From positions 55,169,081 to 55,233,080 of the forward strand of contig CM061228.1 of NCBI GenBank assembly GCA_030844895.1: 64,000 nt of DNA, read 5' to 3'. Source of the stretch: Ambrosia x helenae. Taxonomy: Eukaryota > Streptophyta > Magnoliopsida > Asterales > Asteraceae. Shown one piece after another: positions 10,055 to 21,846 of the stretch (position 1 is the first letter of the stretch; each line of letters starts with the position of its first letter). The translations under genes and the position numbers were made by a program. The notes under the pieces were generated by a model that was not told the DNA's origin, searched no databases, and worked only from the letters and a program-made list of their open reading frames with translations.

Positions 10055-10594
10055 TGTGAGCGTTGGATTTTAGCTAAAACAGGATTATACGATCATACAA
10101 GTCACAAATCTAGGTGCGGAAACCCTAGATCTGAACAAATTGATAAAACACAAATCACGACACAATCAAGATCATTTTCAATATCATTTTCATAGATTAA
10201 CTTCAATCAATAAGCATTTACAAACTGTTTATGTTAATCTAGAATCACACAGATAATCTCTCAAAAACACTCCTAAACCTGATCTGAACCTGGACACAAA
10301 ATGACAACTCTCTTACATAATCAAAAACTCAAAATCTATATATAGGCACTGCACATTCGCCCCTTACAGATGGTCGAATGTGAGTGTTTTCTACATTCGC
10401 CCACTGCAAGTGGTCGAATGTGTCTTCTTGTCCAGTTCATTCTTCCTTCGCCCAGTCCACTTCTACCTTCGCCCATTCTTTGTTTACCTTCGCCCACATT
10501 CTTGTACATTCGCCCAGTCTGAACCACCTTCGGCTATCTACTAACATATGTTAATTATAGTATATCCAATCCTTAGTCGCAAAATGCATCAACA
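10055..10594 (-). repeat. Sire-1 5' LTR, about 540 bp
   Basis: Plus-strand ends TGTGAGCGTTGG and ATGCATCAACA (TG…CA). The arrangement is homologous to the Sire-2 LTR: GGTGCGGAAACCCTAG, TATA box and the promoter motif array in the same order. It is more diverged from Sire-2 than the two Sire-2 LTRs are from each other, so this is a sister family. Confidence 0.88.
10336..10345 (-). promoter_or_regulatory. TATA box of Sire-1 5' LTR with upstream motif array
   Basis: CTATATATAG on both strands. Directly upstream on the element strand (10350-10545) are eight to ten TTCGCCC/GGTCGAA motif copies. The same box and array recur in the Sire-2 and Sire-3 LTRs. Confidence 0.75.
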
Positions 10595-11110
10595 CGCACC
10601 AGGCGAGGTTGCTAACCCAATGAGAAAGGTGAAAACCTTTAAACCTTAGGAAGGTGTCGGACACCTTAACGGAGGAGAGGGTGGCCAACCCTCTAGTCTT
10701 CAAAGAGTTCCATCTTCAGGATAGTATTGCAAAATTCTCAAGATGGACTATTTCTAGACCATGTTTAGTAAAAACATAAACGATTGAAATAGGTTAAGAA
10801 TAGGTACTTACATATGGAGATGATTCATCTCTGTCAGCTTTCACCTTCATCTTACCGGTAATCCGAACTTCCAGAGAGATCAGTCACATGCATTCTTACT
10901 CATGGTAATATTTCAAGTGAATTGCATTCCGAGCTATTGGTAGAATTTCACCCTCCATAGCCGTTAGGGACGAGCTACAAGCCTTAATATTGATTAAGTG
11001 TACCTGCAATAATATCACAATAAGATAGATCGTTAGTCCATCCTCAGGATGCATAGAGGTCAGAACACTGTTACATCGTGAACCCTGCTTAGTCCTTTAG
11101 TATCCTAAGG
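10595..11110 (-). mobile_element. inverted Tat/gypsy fragment (3' region after integrase)
   Basis: 10595-10968 runs in the same orientation as, and is closely similar to, 51196-51570 of the minus-strand Tat element (shared AGGTGTCGGACACC, GACTATTTCTAGACC). It is the reverse complement of 14415-14720. 10969-11110 matches 48548-48690. It is therefore opposite in orientation to the pol that follows, a sign of rearrangement. Sire-1 is inserted at its left end. Confidence 0.75.
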
Positions 11111-11262
11111 ATGTTACTCAGAGAATATGAGGTAAAATTACCCTCCATTCATATAACAATAAGATAGTTCGTTAATCTATCCCCAGGATGCACATAGGTC
11201 AGAATGCTTTTACATCCTGAAGCCTGTCCAGTCCTTCAGTATCCTGAGGATGCTACATAAAA
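11018..11262. repeat. diverged tandem repeat of about 130 bp, two units
   Basis: Both units contain ACAATAAGATAG, TTCGTTA/TCGTTAG, CCAGGATGCA or TCAGGATGCA, GGTCAGAA, TTACATC, a TAGTCC/CAGTCC…TAGTATCC/CAGTATCC box and AGGATG. The second begins at about 11150. The units carry the CATCCTGAGGATG-like motif typical of this Tat family. Confidence 0.7.
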
Positions 11263-12380
11263 TATATGTTAGTGCTATCCTGAAGAATGCACCACCAACA
11301 AGGATATCTACGTTTGCATGGAAACACGAACATATGACTGGCGTCTCTAAGGATGTCATTACCCATAAGCTTGGGATTGATAAGAGCTTCAAGCCCATCC
11401 AGCAGAAACGAAGAAAGTTTTCTCCAGAATGAAATATCATCATACAGGAAGAAGTGGATAGGCTGCTCAAATCTAAGATGATAAGGGAAGTAAAATTCCT
11501 AAGATGGCTTGCAAATGTAGTAGTGGTTCAAAAGAATAATGGGAAATGGAGAATGTGTGTAGACTATACAGACCTCAATAAAGCCTGTCCTGAGGACCCA
11601 TTCCCATTACCACATATGGATTAAATGGTGGATTCATCCTCAGGATTCCAACAAATTCAAATGGAACCAGACGACCAAGAGGATACAACATTCATGACCT
11701 CATCAGGTATATATGGTTATATAGCTATGCCATTTGGACTAAAAAATGCAGGTGCAACCTACCAAAGGCTAGTGAATATGATGTTTAAAGAAAAGATTGG
11801 GGACACAATGGAGGTGTACATTGATGACATGGTGGTTAAATCCAAGAAGGCAGAGTACCATCTTCAGGATCTTAGAGAGGCATTTGACATCCTGGATGCC
11901 TACAATATGAAGTTGAATCCGTCAAAGTGTCACTTTGGAGTTGGTGCTGGAAAATTTCTTTGATATCTAGTCACCAAAAGAGGGATAGAAGCCAACCCCA
12001 AACAAATAAAAGCCATCCTTGATCTCAAAACTCCAAAAAATATCAAGGATGTACAAAGGCTGACAGGTAGGATAGCGGCCTTAAACAGATTCATTTCAAA
12101 ATCCTCAGAGAAGTGTAAAGAATTCTATGATACCCTGAGGAAAAATAGTGAATTCGACTGGGGACAGAGACACGAGGAAGCATTGAAGAAGCTAAAGGAG
12201 TATCTAGCAGCAGCTCCACTCCTGATGAAACCTGAGGATGGAGAACCTCTAAAGCTATACCTTGCAGTGTTGGTAAGAGACTTCGAAAGGGAACAACATC
12301 TTGTCTAGTATGTAAGTAAAACTCTACTAGATGCTGAGACCAGGTATTCTCATCTCGATAAACTTGTTTTAGCCTTAATA
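11250..12380 (+). pseudogene. pol: Tat-type Ty3/gypsy reverse transcriptase, broken
   Basis: One reading frame from 11250 to 13118 encodes RT then RNase H but is cut by stops at about 11430, 11622, 11961 and 12306. Recognisable parts are the N-terminal segment (ISTFAWKHEHMTG), VVVQKNNGKWRMCVDY, SGFQQIQM, AMPFGLKNAGATYQR, the catalytic YIDDMVV box and the thumb/connection region LTGRIAALNRFISK. A small in-frame deletion lies at about 12270 (LAV joined to LVRDF; the Tat copy at 52901-53320 has extra residues there). Upstream gag and protease are absent, so the copy is truncated at its 5' end. Confidence 0.9.
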
Positions 12381-13118
12381 ATGGCATCTACTAAGTTAAG
12401 GCATTATTTTGAAACACATAGGATACACGTCCAAACTAACTATCCCATTAAAAATGTACTTAGAAAACCAGAAATGTCAGGAAGAATGGCTAAATGGTCA
12501 GTGAAATTCAGTGCGTTTGACTTAGTATACGAGCCTAGAAATGCAATTAAATCTCAGGATCTAGCAGATTTTGTGGCTGATTTCAGTAGTGACATCCTGA
12601 GTGAAGTAGAATCTGAAGTACAACAATTAAAAGAAAACTTAGGAAAATGGACTTTATATACTGATGGTGCTTCAAATGCAAAAGGAACAGGTTTAGGGAT
12701 ACCACTAAAATCTCCACAAGGGGACAAAATACCCCATGCTGTTAGATGTGCATTTCAGACAACCAATAATGAGGCAGAATATGAAGCTCTCATTGCTGGT
12801 TTGCAACTTGCTAAAGACATGCATATTACTAATAAAGTATTTGTTGATTCTTTGTTGATTGCTAATCATATTAATGGATCTTATGCAGTAAAGGCTCAAA
12901 AATTAGCTGTTTATCTTGAAAAAGTTAAAAATTTATCAACTTCCTTTGTAGAATTTTCACTAACACATGTACCTAGAGAAGAAAATGCTGAAGCTAATGC
13001 TTTGGCAAATCTGGGATCCTCCTTAAATCTACCTGAAGGATCTAAGATTCCCATCATCCACATCCTGAAACCAGCAATTGAGGAATGGTATCCTGAGGAT
13101 ATTACTAAAACATCCTGA
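12381..13118 (+). pseudogene. pol: Tat RNase H region including the second, archaeal-type RNase H
   Basis: 245 uninterrupted codons continuing the RT frame. First comes the end of the classical RNase H/connection (HYFETHRIHVQTNYPI, GRMAKWSVKFSAFDLVYEPR), then an archaeal-like RNase H with acidic residues in LYTDGASN, NNEAEYEAL and FVDSLLI. A second RNase H of this type is diagnostic for the Tat clade (Ogre, Retand, Grande). The 3' end runs into a linker with four copies of CATCCTGA(G/A) within 70 bp. Confidence 0.88.
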
Positions 13119-13128
13119 AGTTTAAATA

Positions 13129-14412
13129 GTGCATCCTGAGGATTACATTATTTTAACTACTCAGACTCAAGACGATTCATCTTGGATGACTCCTATAGTA
13201 AAATATCTACAAGAGGATGTTATCCCAGAAGGAGAAAATGCAAAATCTTTCAGGATGAAGGTAACAAAGTTCATTATTATAGACAATGTTTTGTATAGAA
13301 AATCTCTTGCAGGTCCATATTTAAGGTGTCTCAACAAGGAAGAAGCAAACGAAGTACTTAAAGTCATCCACGAAGGAGATTGTGGAAACCACACAGGAGG
13401 AAGATCTCTTTACTCAAAGGTCTTAAGAACAGGATACTATTGGCCAAAAATAAAGAAGGATGCCATGCAATATTCTCAGAAGTGCGATCCATGTCAAAGA
13501 CATAGCAACATCCTTCATCAACCTGCTGAACCACTACATCCTATTATTTCACCATGGCCATTCATGAAATGGGGGATGGATATAGTAGGAAAGCTACCCG
13601 CAGCTCCTAGTGGAAAGGTGTTTATATTGGTAATGAATGATTACTTCTCAAAATGGATCGAAGCTTAAGCATTTGTACAAGTTAGGGATAAGGAAGTGGT
13701 CTCATTCATCAAGAGAAACATCCTAACAAGGTTTGGAGTACCAGCTGAGATCATATGTGGCAACGGTTCTCAATTCATTAGCAAAAGAACGACTGACTTT
13801 TGTGAAAGCTGGGGAATCAAGACGATAACTTCAACACCAGTCCATCCTCAAGCCAATGGACAAGCAGAATCCTCAAATAAAATTATTGTCAACAATTTAA
13901 AGAAGAAGCTTGGGGAGAAGAAAGGAAAATGGGCAGAAGAACTTCCATTCGTACTTTGGGCTGATAGAACTACTTCAAAGAATGCAACTAGTCAAACACC
14001 TTTCTCCCTGGTCTTTGGAACAGAGGCAATGGTACCAACAGAGATCGTCATCCCTACAGCAAGGAAACATCTTCAGGATGCTACTACCAACTTAGAAGCA
14101 TTGTTGCAAGATTTGGAAGCAGTGGACGAACTCAGAGATGCTGCTAAATTAAGAATGGCAGCTCATCAACAAAGGATTGCTAAAGACTACAACAAAAATA
14201 TAAGGATAAGAAGATTTCAAGAAGGAGATTTGGTACTAAGGAAAGCCTTCTAAAATACAACAAAACCAAGTGATGGCAAGCTAGATCCTAAATGGTAAGG
14301 ACCATACTTAATAGATTCTGAAGCTGGTAATGGAGCATATTGGCTGTTGACTTTGGAAGGAGAAATTCTACCAAGGGCTTGGAATGCTATTCACCTAAAA
14401 TATTATCATGCC
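13129..14412 (+). pseudogene. pol: Tat integrase, broken, catalytic Asp replaced
   Basis: The frame is shifted by +1 relative to RNase H. The zinc site (HEGDCGNH … CDPCQRH) and the first catalytic Asp (WGMDIVGKL) are present at 13360-13620. A TAA at 13666 interrupts it. After it the second catalytic Asp is lost: the family motif CDNGSQF reads CGNGSQF (GGC for GAC, about 13757). The Glu is present (NGQAESSNK). The C-terminal part goes on past a TAA at 14251 and a TAA near 14296 to the conserved WNAIHLKYYHA at about 14412. Not functional. Confidence 0.9.
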
Positions 14413-14815
14413 TAGGGATGCATATGACTGATCTCTCTGGAAGAGAAACTATAGTCCGAATCACAGGTGGGATGAAGGTGAAGGCTGATAGAGATAAATC
14501 ATCATCATGTGTAAGTGTTCTTAACTTATTTCGATCATTTATTTTAACAAAAATAGTACATTTCGAGAATTTTGCAGTACCATCCTCAAGATGGAACATT
14601 TTGAAGACTAGAGGGTTAGCCACCCTCTCCGCCGTTAAGGTGTCCGACACCTTCCTAAGGTTTAAAGGTTTTCACCTTTCTCATTGGGTTAGAAACCCCG
14701 CCTGGAGCGCACGTTGTTCATATATATTTTCAGGATGGTGGGACCAGTCCATGTAAAAGTGGCCGACAATTTCATCACTTTTGAGATATATATTGAACTC
14801 TTAAGGTTTAGACAT
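14413..14815 (+). other. Tat post-integrase 3' region, inverted copy of 10595-10968
   Basis: Reverse complement of about 51110-51570 and of 10595-10968: contains GGTGTCCGACACC, TTTAAAGGTTTTCACC, CTCATTGGGTTAG and ATGGTGGGACCAGTCCATG. Homology fades by about 14815. Non-coding. Confidence 0.75.
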
Positions 14816-17800
14816 GGCGTCACTGATGCCTTAGATTTTGATGAGGTAATACTCACAAAACGCACGAGCATATAAAGAGGTCGAGACATGATTTAGTCAA
14901 TTACTCAAACAATCACGAGACTTAGAGGAATACATGGGCTAACATTGAGACTAGAGTGTCTTAGTATAACTTCCAGAAAGTCCGTTGGACACCCGAAATC
15001 CTACATAATCAATGTCGGCACTACACAATCAAACAAACTAACAATGAAAGCAACGAGGGGTTTAGGAGATGTCTCCATCCCGAGGGAACCAAGAGCGAAA
15101 AAAACGACAACTAATCACATCATCAAGGAAATCCTACAGCTGTAGCAATACGCCGTCTGAGGAACACAAAAGTAGAAACAACACGGCAATGACATCAACA
15201 CATCCATGAAGCACATCAACTAGGGAACACCGCACAGGCGTGACACGTCAACAGAGAAGCATGACGACAAGGCAAGACCGCAACAGGAACCGTATGACAC
15301 AGAGAAACACGACAGCAAGGCTACATTATTGCAGGAGCAGTAAACAACAGGAATGCATCATCAACAATGCAGCGTAACCACATGGATACGCAATCAGCAA
15401 AAATAATGCAACTGCAAGCATGCACAATGGCTGGGGGTAACACAGCAACATGAATGCACACGACAATATGACACTCAATATGGAAAATCCACAGTCCACA
15501 TCAACAGAAAGCTCCGTTATGGTGAGCATGCATCGCCGTGCGTCTCAGATCACTCATGGAGGCGGGATTTGTATTCATGCCTTCGACCTCAAGCCTATCC
15601 TCCATAGGCTCAATGGTAGGAACGATTGGGTCAACAAAGGTATCCGTAATCATAACAGAAATGGGAACGATGGGTTCCGCATAATTTAGCAGACTTCTCA
15701 AGCCGATATTGTTCATAGAGAAAATGATCGTGGGCTCAATATAAGTCATTCGAATAATGGCAACTGTAGCATTGACAGACTCAACCCAAGCCTGAGAACC
15801 AACAATATTAAGCTTGGCAGGAGCCCAAGGAATAATAATGAGGGAGTCAATGAAAGCCTCAAAGAAAATGGAATTAACAACAACGAACTCCACAAAGATA
15901 CAGACATGGTCATAGCAGCTTGGAAACGGTCATAGAGACGTCCAAGTCAACGACAGTAACCTCGGCAAGAGTCTCAAATACATCAACAACGTCAAACTCG
16001 AGAGGAGTCATAGAAACAACAAGAAGAAGAAGCTTGACACGAGTTACAGAAACAATTGTGACAAATCTAGCGGAGATTTAGGGAACAACAACAACAACAA
16101 CAAACTTGACAAGAGTTACACACTTAGTATTGATAACAGGATTCGCTTGAGCCATAGAACAATAATAGCAGCAGCAACATCCGGCTCGGCGGGAGCCTTA
16201 GACTCGTCGTAGTTATTAGATGTGTGGTTAATAGTGTCCATCGGACCTACATCTTTTTCAGTATCAAGGATAGTGGTCACCATGAGAATAGTAAGTAGAG
16301 GTAGAAGGATCATGATTTATCTATACACCACGATAAAATGATACAGACGCTGGCAAATCAGCCGAGTCATCCTTCTCATTAGGGTCCTCTTGCATGCTAT
16401 TTTGGCCCTAGCACTGATAGTCATCAGCTGAAATGTCTCTCTGCCACCCAAGCGAGGCCGGTGGACTTTCTTCCTGATAGGCCACACAGTGAGAGTATCG
16501 AAATACGACAAGAGATTAGACAGGTCACATTGTCCATAACGAATGGATATCGCAACCTTAGTTTACAGACTACCGTGACGAGGGAACGCAACGTCTTAGT
16601 ATCTATGGGGATTGATGGAAAACACTTCGCATCAATTGTCGCCCCCAAATAGATAACCAGCCTCGTCGTCGTGGTGAGGGTGACGAACGTTATTGCAACA
16701 AGAGCAATGGAATTGTCGTCCCATGGGTAAGTTTAATTTAACAGACTAACGTGGCCGCTTCCAGTAGTCCGTCATTTGATTTTCGAGGAGGATTTCAATG
16801 TCAGCAAAAGCGTCTTACAACATTTGACAATTACGGAACACACCCTTACGATTACGATTCCCAAAGTGTTGTTCCACTCCCCAGGATTTATGACGGATTT
16901 AGACACTGTACGCGCATCGAACATACTTGGGCGTTCACCGAGTGAAAAGAAACGACCAATAATCCTTGCAAAACCAACAGGAGGTAGGTAGAGGAGTCTT
17001 ACATTGACTTTTGAACCTCAGGAAAGTAGTATGATATAAGCACCAATATGCTAAGCCTATCACAAATCATCTTCCGGAATACGATCCGACGCTATTACAA
17101 AGGGTTTTAATCTGTACTTGAACACTCAAAACATCGAGTAGTGGCTTCCCATTAGTTAATTGTATGCACTTCCAAGTGAGTCCGTAGCCAAACTCCGACT
17201 GGGGCTCGCTGTTCCACTACATGCCGCCATCATAACACTGGCAAATGCTGCCGCGGTCGTGATTAGTGGCCGAAATTTTCAACATCATCGAAGTTTAGCA
17301 AAGCCCTAGGACTCGGGATGTGCAATATGGCATGCTGATTCCGCAACCAATCCACGACTGTATGGGAACAACCAATACTGTCGATTCAGACGAGGGCTAT
17401 TGAGTCTTCAAGATAACAATGATCAAGCTTTCTAATTCAGCAACTTCGACTCTGTCCTCCAAAAGGAGAAGAAAAATACTCGACCCTTGAAGACATCTTG
17501 GGCTTGTGTTTGATCGAACATGACTTATTCACCATGATAACACAGCAGCACACGGCCACGAGTCTCATATCTGATCCACACAGGCTCTCGTTCTCAAAAC
17601 GCACTGGTCCTGCAGGGACGCACCCTAGGTCTTCACTGGGTTCCGGGTATAACCTTTCACGCATTGTACTCGACATTTCCCGCTTCGGTTGGTCGTGTAT
17701 TCTTGTACGTCTGCTCCTTTGGAAGAACTTTGTGGCAGAGGCATTCAACTCCTTCACAAGGAAGCTTTCGTCTCACGTTCCTATCTGGAGCGAGGGTTTG

Positions 17801-18620
17801 CGTCAGATTACTTATATGAATAGACGTTCGAGCTCTTCCGTGTTCGTACTATAGAGGTAATGTCGAAGAAAACTCATTAAGTTAGCTAGGATCGAAATCA
17901 AGGGACGTCGATGAGACCTCCCATTTAACGCTTTGGCCAATCAAAAAACTAAGACTGAATCTAAAGAACAAGAACAACCAAGACAAGGAGTGATCACCAA
18001 TCCCGGCCCTAGCGCCCACCAAGGTTACCGTGCACCCCAAACTATTATTACGTGTGCACCCGTAATGATAATTTGCGTTGTCAGGTAATCTTGTTGCCCG
18101 CTAGTTCCGAGCTTCCTAATCCAAAAACAAAGGCTTCGTACAACAAAAGACTTGAACAAGATTCGCCTCCACACCATAACAAAATGGTGCCCTCCATTAG
18201 CACAATAAGGTTAGTCCTTCTAATCATCCCGTCCACAGGTGAGCGAGTGATTTCATTGTAGACGGCAACGTCCTTCCCACTTGCTGGTACCGGTGATCGA
18301 TGCAAGAGTGTGGACTAATGTGAAGCGTGACATGACATCCTTTCTGGAAAAGTATCCGTACTACATATATGTATTAACTAATAAAATCAGATTCCTATGC
18401 AACATAAACATTCTTATCTGTATTTTCTAATACTTCATATATTGACACCCATGGCTAGTCGGTCGGAATTTTCCTCTTGTACATCCCATGTACATATCCC
18501 ATGTACAAATTTCTTTCTTTCCTAAAATGTTTTGTTGTGTTTTAGTTTTGAAACTTCGTTTTCGAGCCGAAACCGGTTATAGTCTAGATTTTACAAAAAT
18601 GCTAGTTCGCGATCACCTTG
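14816..18620. other. unrecognised old sequence, probably decayed chromovirus interior
   Basis: No ORF with recognisable domains on either strand. By position (left of a PBS and 5' LTR on the minus strand) this should be the 5' interior of the chromovirus-like element, but I see no gag motif. AAC/GAA low-complexity patches occur near 16020-16110. The longest frames (15501-15893 minus, 17498-17854 plus) resemble nothing I know. I cannot say more. Confidence 0.4.
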
Positions 18621-18632
18621 GCTCTGATACCA
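18621..18632 (-). other. primer-binding site of chromovirus-like element
   Basis: Element strand TGGTATCAGAGC, five bases from an LTR end that reads TGTCACACC on the plus strand. This fixes the LTR to the right and the interior to the left. Confidence 0.8.
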
Positions 18633-18636
18633 ATTC

Positions 18637-20264
18637 TGTCACACCACGCCAATGGCGGAAACACGTGGCGCAACACTCGAAAGCATATCAAAGTCAAGAT
18701 TAACACAAACTATATTTAATTAGAAAATATCATTTTATTAAGATCTCGAATATGAGTATCTTGTTACAATATTGCACAAAACCACAAACAAGAAGTTCAT
18801 GAATGGGGTTTTTCCGTTTAGGTTCCAACCCGATGGTAATAATAGATGAAACCCCGACAAGTATCCGACATCCTGAATTCCACCGCACTAGCCCCATATC
18901 TATTCAGCACTTAGTTACCTGAAAGACATTTATAAAAAGACGTCAATATATAAAATATTGATGAGTTCAAAGGTTTTAGTTTTGTAATAACAATATTTTT
19001 ACACCGTGTGCAGATCCAGCACAATTTGTGGCCTTTGTAAGGAGTAGCTAGCTCCTCCAAAACTACGATGATGAGAAATCCCTTGAGTCCCATAACCAAA
19101 CCAAGACTAATAATCCTGCCCCGCAATCACCAGTTGTTTCTTGGAAAATAACAACTTAGTTCAGAATACGTGCACCCCAGGCATACGCCGATACATAATC
19201 AACGCTATCGATTAGGGGTGGGCCTTGTCAGGCACCAAGAGTACTATCCAAATATTCCTTCGGTTTCATTACCCTGAATTAATGGTTACAGTAGCGAGGA
19301 CTCAACCCCGAGTGGCGAACACATAACAAAACTCAAGTACTCATCATGCCACTTATCACATTTTAACCTTTGAAAACATTTCAACATGTGACAACATTTG
19401 ACAAACATATCTTTCCCCCAATTAAAACAGTAAAATGGGGCCGTGAAACTCACCTGATGTACATCGTATAATCAAATAGTAGAGAATAGCAAGCCCGAGG
19501 TCAAGAACCTACGAACGTCCTAGTGCGTGTAAGTCACTAAGTCTATAGCGTGTGTTTTTCCGGCAAGTTGTACACCCAATTCCCAACACCAGCATTTACA
19601 TATGTTTCCCCGTTTAATTAAGCATATATCCTAGGTCCGTTGGTGATGGATTACCCTCGTTACAAGTTACATTTATACTTTCATGAATATTAATTAACTT
19701 GTATAATATTATTCTCGACTCGACTCACTTGACGTATAATTATTTTCCCATTAAATAATTATACTAAGATCTTGTCGATCGACATAATATTTTCAACACT
19801 CGACTCGACTCACCTTACCGTATATATATTTTTCCATTAAATAAATATACTTAAGATCTTGTCGATTCGATAGTATATATTTTTATTGTCAAGTCCATAC
19901 GCTCGTTTTAAACGTTTAATCGTTAGATTATTTACGTTATTTTTCTCCCACGAATAAATTCCCAACACTTAGGAAAGTGTTATGTATTTTTCACCCGGAT
20001 TATATATTTAAAGTCCCTTAAAATATACGTTCTTATTTTCTCCTTAGACGTAATTAATACAAATACTTATTTGTTCGATTCCACGTCTTAGTACGTTAAC
20101 ACATCCAAATCCGATTACTTAACATGTATATATGTATATTGTTAATTTTTCCAAGTTTCAACAATATATGTATTCTTGAAATTAATCACCTTTTAATTTC
20201 TACATATATTACTTGGAAGTTTATAAACATATTTATGTTTTTATTACCAAGGCTCGGTTACTTA
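18637..20264 (-). repeat. long gypsy LTR, left segment (U5 side)
   Basis: Starts TGTCACACCACGCCAATGG next to the PBS. It contains two diverged tandem units at about 19705-19795 and 19797-19885 (CTCGACTCGACTCAC … AAGATCTTGTCGAT). The LTR is interrupted by the Helitron at 20265 and resumes at 23531. The length and terminal sequences suggest a Tekay-like chromovirus (inference). Confidence 0.65.
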
Positions 20265-20569
20265 TCTATACTATATTATAATGCATATTAGAAGGATAAT
20301 ATGGTTATTTTACCCATTTTTCAACATGTACAAGTATCTTAAGCATTTGGTACAATGATTTAAAGCATCAATATGTTGAAAATGTCTCAAGTGTGTTGCG
20401 AAGCCGCATGGATCTTCCAATAGGATATTTTTAACCCGTTTACCTCTGCCGGATCCTATATAATGTTCTTTCTGTGTGTAACCCCTATTTTGATTTCACA
20501 ACCGCTCTCCATTATCCTTGAAAACCCTAAAACTCTTTCTTATCTTCTGCACCAACCTAAATCAACTAT

Positions 20570-20702
20570 GATGAAGGCACAATGGTAGCGGTCAGAATCA
20601 AGACCAGATCCCAGCGATTTGAGTTGTTTTGGTTTTGTCACGAACCCAGGCAAGGTCGATGCCAGAGAATACTTAGATGATGATGACAAGTTCTTCAAAT
20701 GT
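20570..20702 (+). pseudogene. possible captured gene exon inside the Helitron
   Basis: A stretch in frame with NPGKVDAREYLDDDDKFF ends at AAAT|GTGAGT, a good 5' splice site, after a sequence that looks like a host 5' region. About 500 bp of T-rich sequence with a possible acceptor (TGAATTGCAG, 21172-21181) follows. A stop interrupts the frame upstream, and I do not recognise the protein. Low certainty. Confidence 0.35.
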
Positions 20703-21743
20703 GAGTATTTTCCTCTTTTATCCTTCATAAATCCTTCGATGTACACGGTTCTTTGTTGATTTTCTGAAATCTAGAATGTAATTGTGTTTGCTTGTTATAT
20801 ATTTATTATAATTAGTACCGGTTGCTCGATTATTTTTGGATTTTCTTAGTTTTCAACAACATGAAAGTTATCTAATCTAAATTTTTGTGTTTGTGTATGG
20901 TCCTATTCTTGTTTACTGGTCTCCAACTAAAATCCAAAATGTTTAAGTTATAGGAAAACCTATTTGGAAAATTGTGTTCCTCTTGAGGATTGAGGTTAAT
21001 CACGGTTTCGTAGGTATTCATGATATTGCTTCAGGGAACGACTTGAAGAAATTCTGACTGTGAAGGTTTTTTGTCATGCCTAAATTTTATTATTTTATGC
21101 ATTAGAGTTGTTGATTGATGTGTTTTTCCTTCGCTGTTTAACACTTAAATCTTGTGTTTTCATTTGTTTTATGAATTGCAGTTTGTTTCAATCGAGAAAA
21201 ATAATAACTTGTAACTTGTTTGAGTGTGTGCCATGTTTTCCTACTCACAATTGAAGGTCGATCGAAAGAGGTGAAGTTTAGGCAGGCCAGATTAGAGATT
21301 TAGAGGAGCATAAAAAGGTCGGGAACCGAACCTATCTAACTGAACCAAGTACCATGCCATTGTTTGGATGCCTTCATCCGAGTTTCTTGGATTTGTAAAG
21401 ATCTTAGCACTATTGGTGACACAGGTAGAGTCACCATCTAGCTTAGTACCATGCGTGATGCATGTTTTACCCATTTTACTTTTAGCTAAAAATATTATTT
21501 AACCAGTTTGTAAATGGCCACCTCTAGGATTATTATGTGTTGTAATTGATAAAAAGTCCTTTTTTATTTGGTGAACTACAGGTGGTAGCACCCGTAATTA
21601 GTTAAAACCCACAGTTAGTTTCATCATAAAACAACCTCTTGGAGATTTTATGTTTGGTATTGCAACTCATATGCTCAACGTGTTCATCATTGATTTTGAT
21701 GTCCATTGGGAGTATCATGGGAATGGGACTAATGATGCAATTT

Positions 21744-21846
21744 ATGATTATCCAAATAAACTTACTGATAGAACTCTTTTTTATTCCAGATTTGAGAGGG
21801 GCAACCCAATTGAATTCGAGCTTGATACTGGCCATGTGATAAAGGG
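21744..21846 (+). pseudogene. captured fragment of an FKBP15/FKBP2-type peptidyl-prolyl isomerase gene
   Basis: The frame starting at 21650 gives NKLTDRTLFYSRFERGNP followed by IEFELDTGHVIKG. This aligns without gaps to the FKBP core motif of plant ER-type FKBP15 proteins (GKLTDGTVFDSSFERGDP, then GQVIKGW, from memory of the family). Immediately after VIKG the sequence is a good 5' splice site (AAGG|GTATGC), consistent with an exon end. Only one exon-sized part is present and no complete FKBP follows. The substitutions (Gly to Arg, Asp to Tyr) argue for a non-functional captured copy. Confidence 0.7.

Larger units (their letters stand above)
1..10594 (-). mobile_element. Sire-1: Sirevirus-type Ty1/copia retrotransposon, 3' end cut by the window
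   Basis: Minus-strand element. From right to left: 5' LTR, PBS, leader, gag, pol and the pol-to-ORF3 spacer; ORF3 and the 3' LTR must lie beyond position 1. The copia order (integrase before RT), the very large gag and the long spacer after pol are Sirevirus traits. The right flank starts CGCAC inside a Tat fragment, so Sire-1 inserted into that older element; the left duplication cannot be checked. It is not intact: pol has a frameshift near 3880. Confidence 0.9.

Noticed and set aside
15501..15893. 130-codon minus-strand frame as chromovirus gag
   Set aside because: No gag or zinc-knuckle motif; similar-length chance frames lie opposite.
17498..17854. 118-codon plus-strand frame as a host gene
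   Set aside because: No recognisable motif, overlaps an equally long frame on the other strand, old repeat context.
21780..21804. TTTTTTATTCCAG as a splice acceptor inside the FKBP fragment
   Set aside because: Codons align to the FKBP family without a gap across this point, so it is coding, not an intron end.
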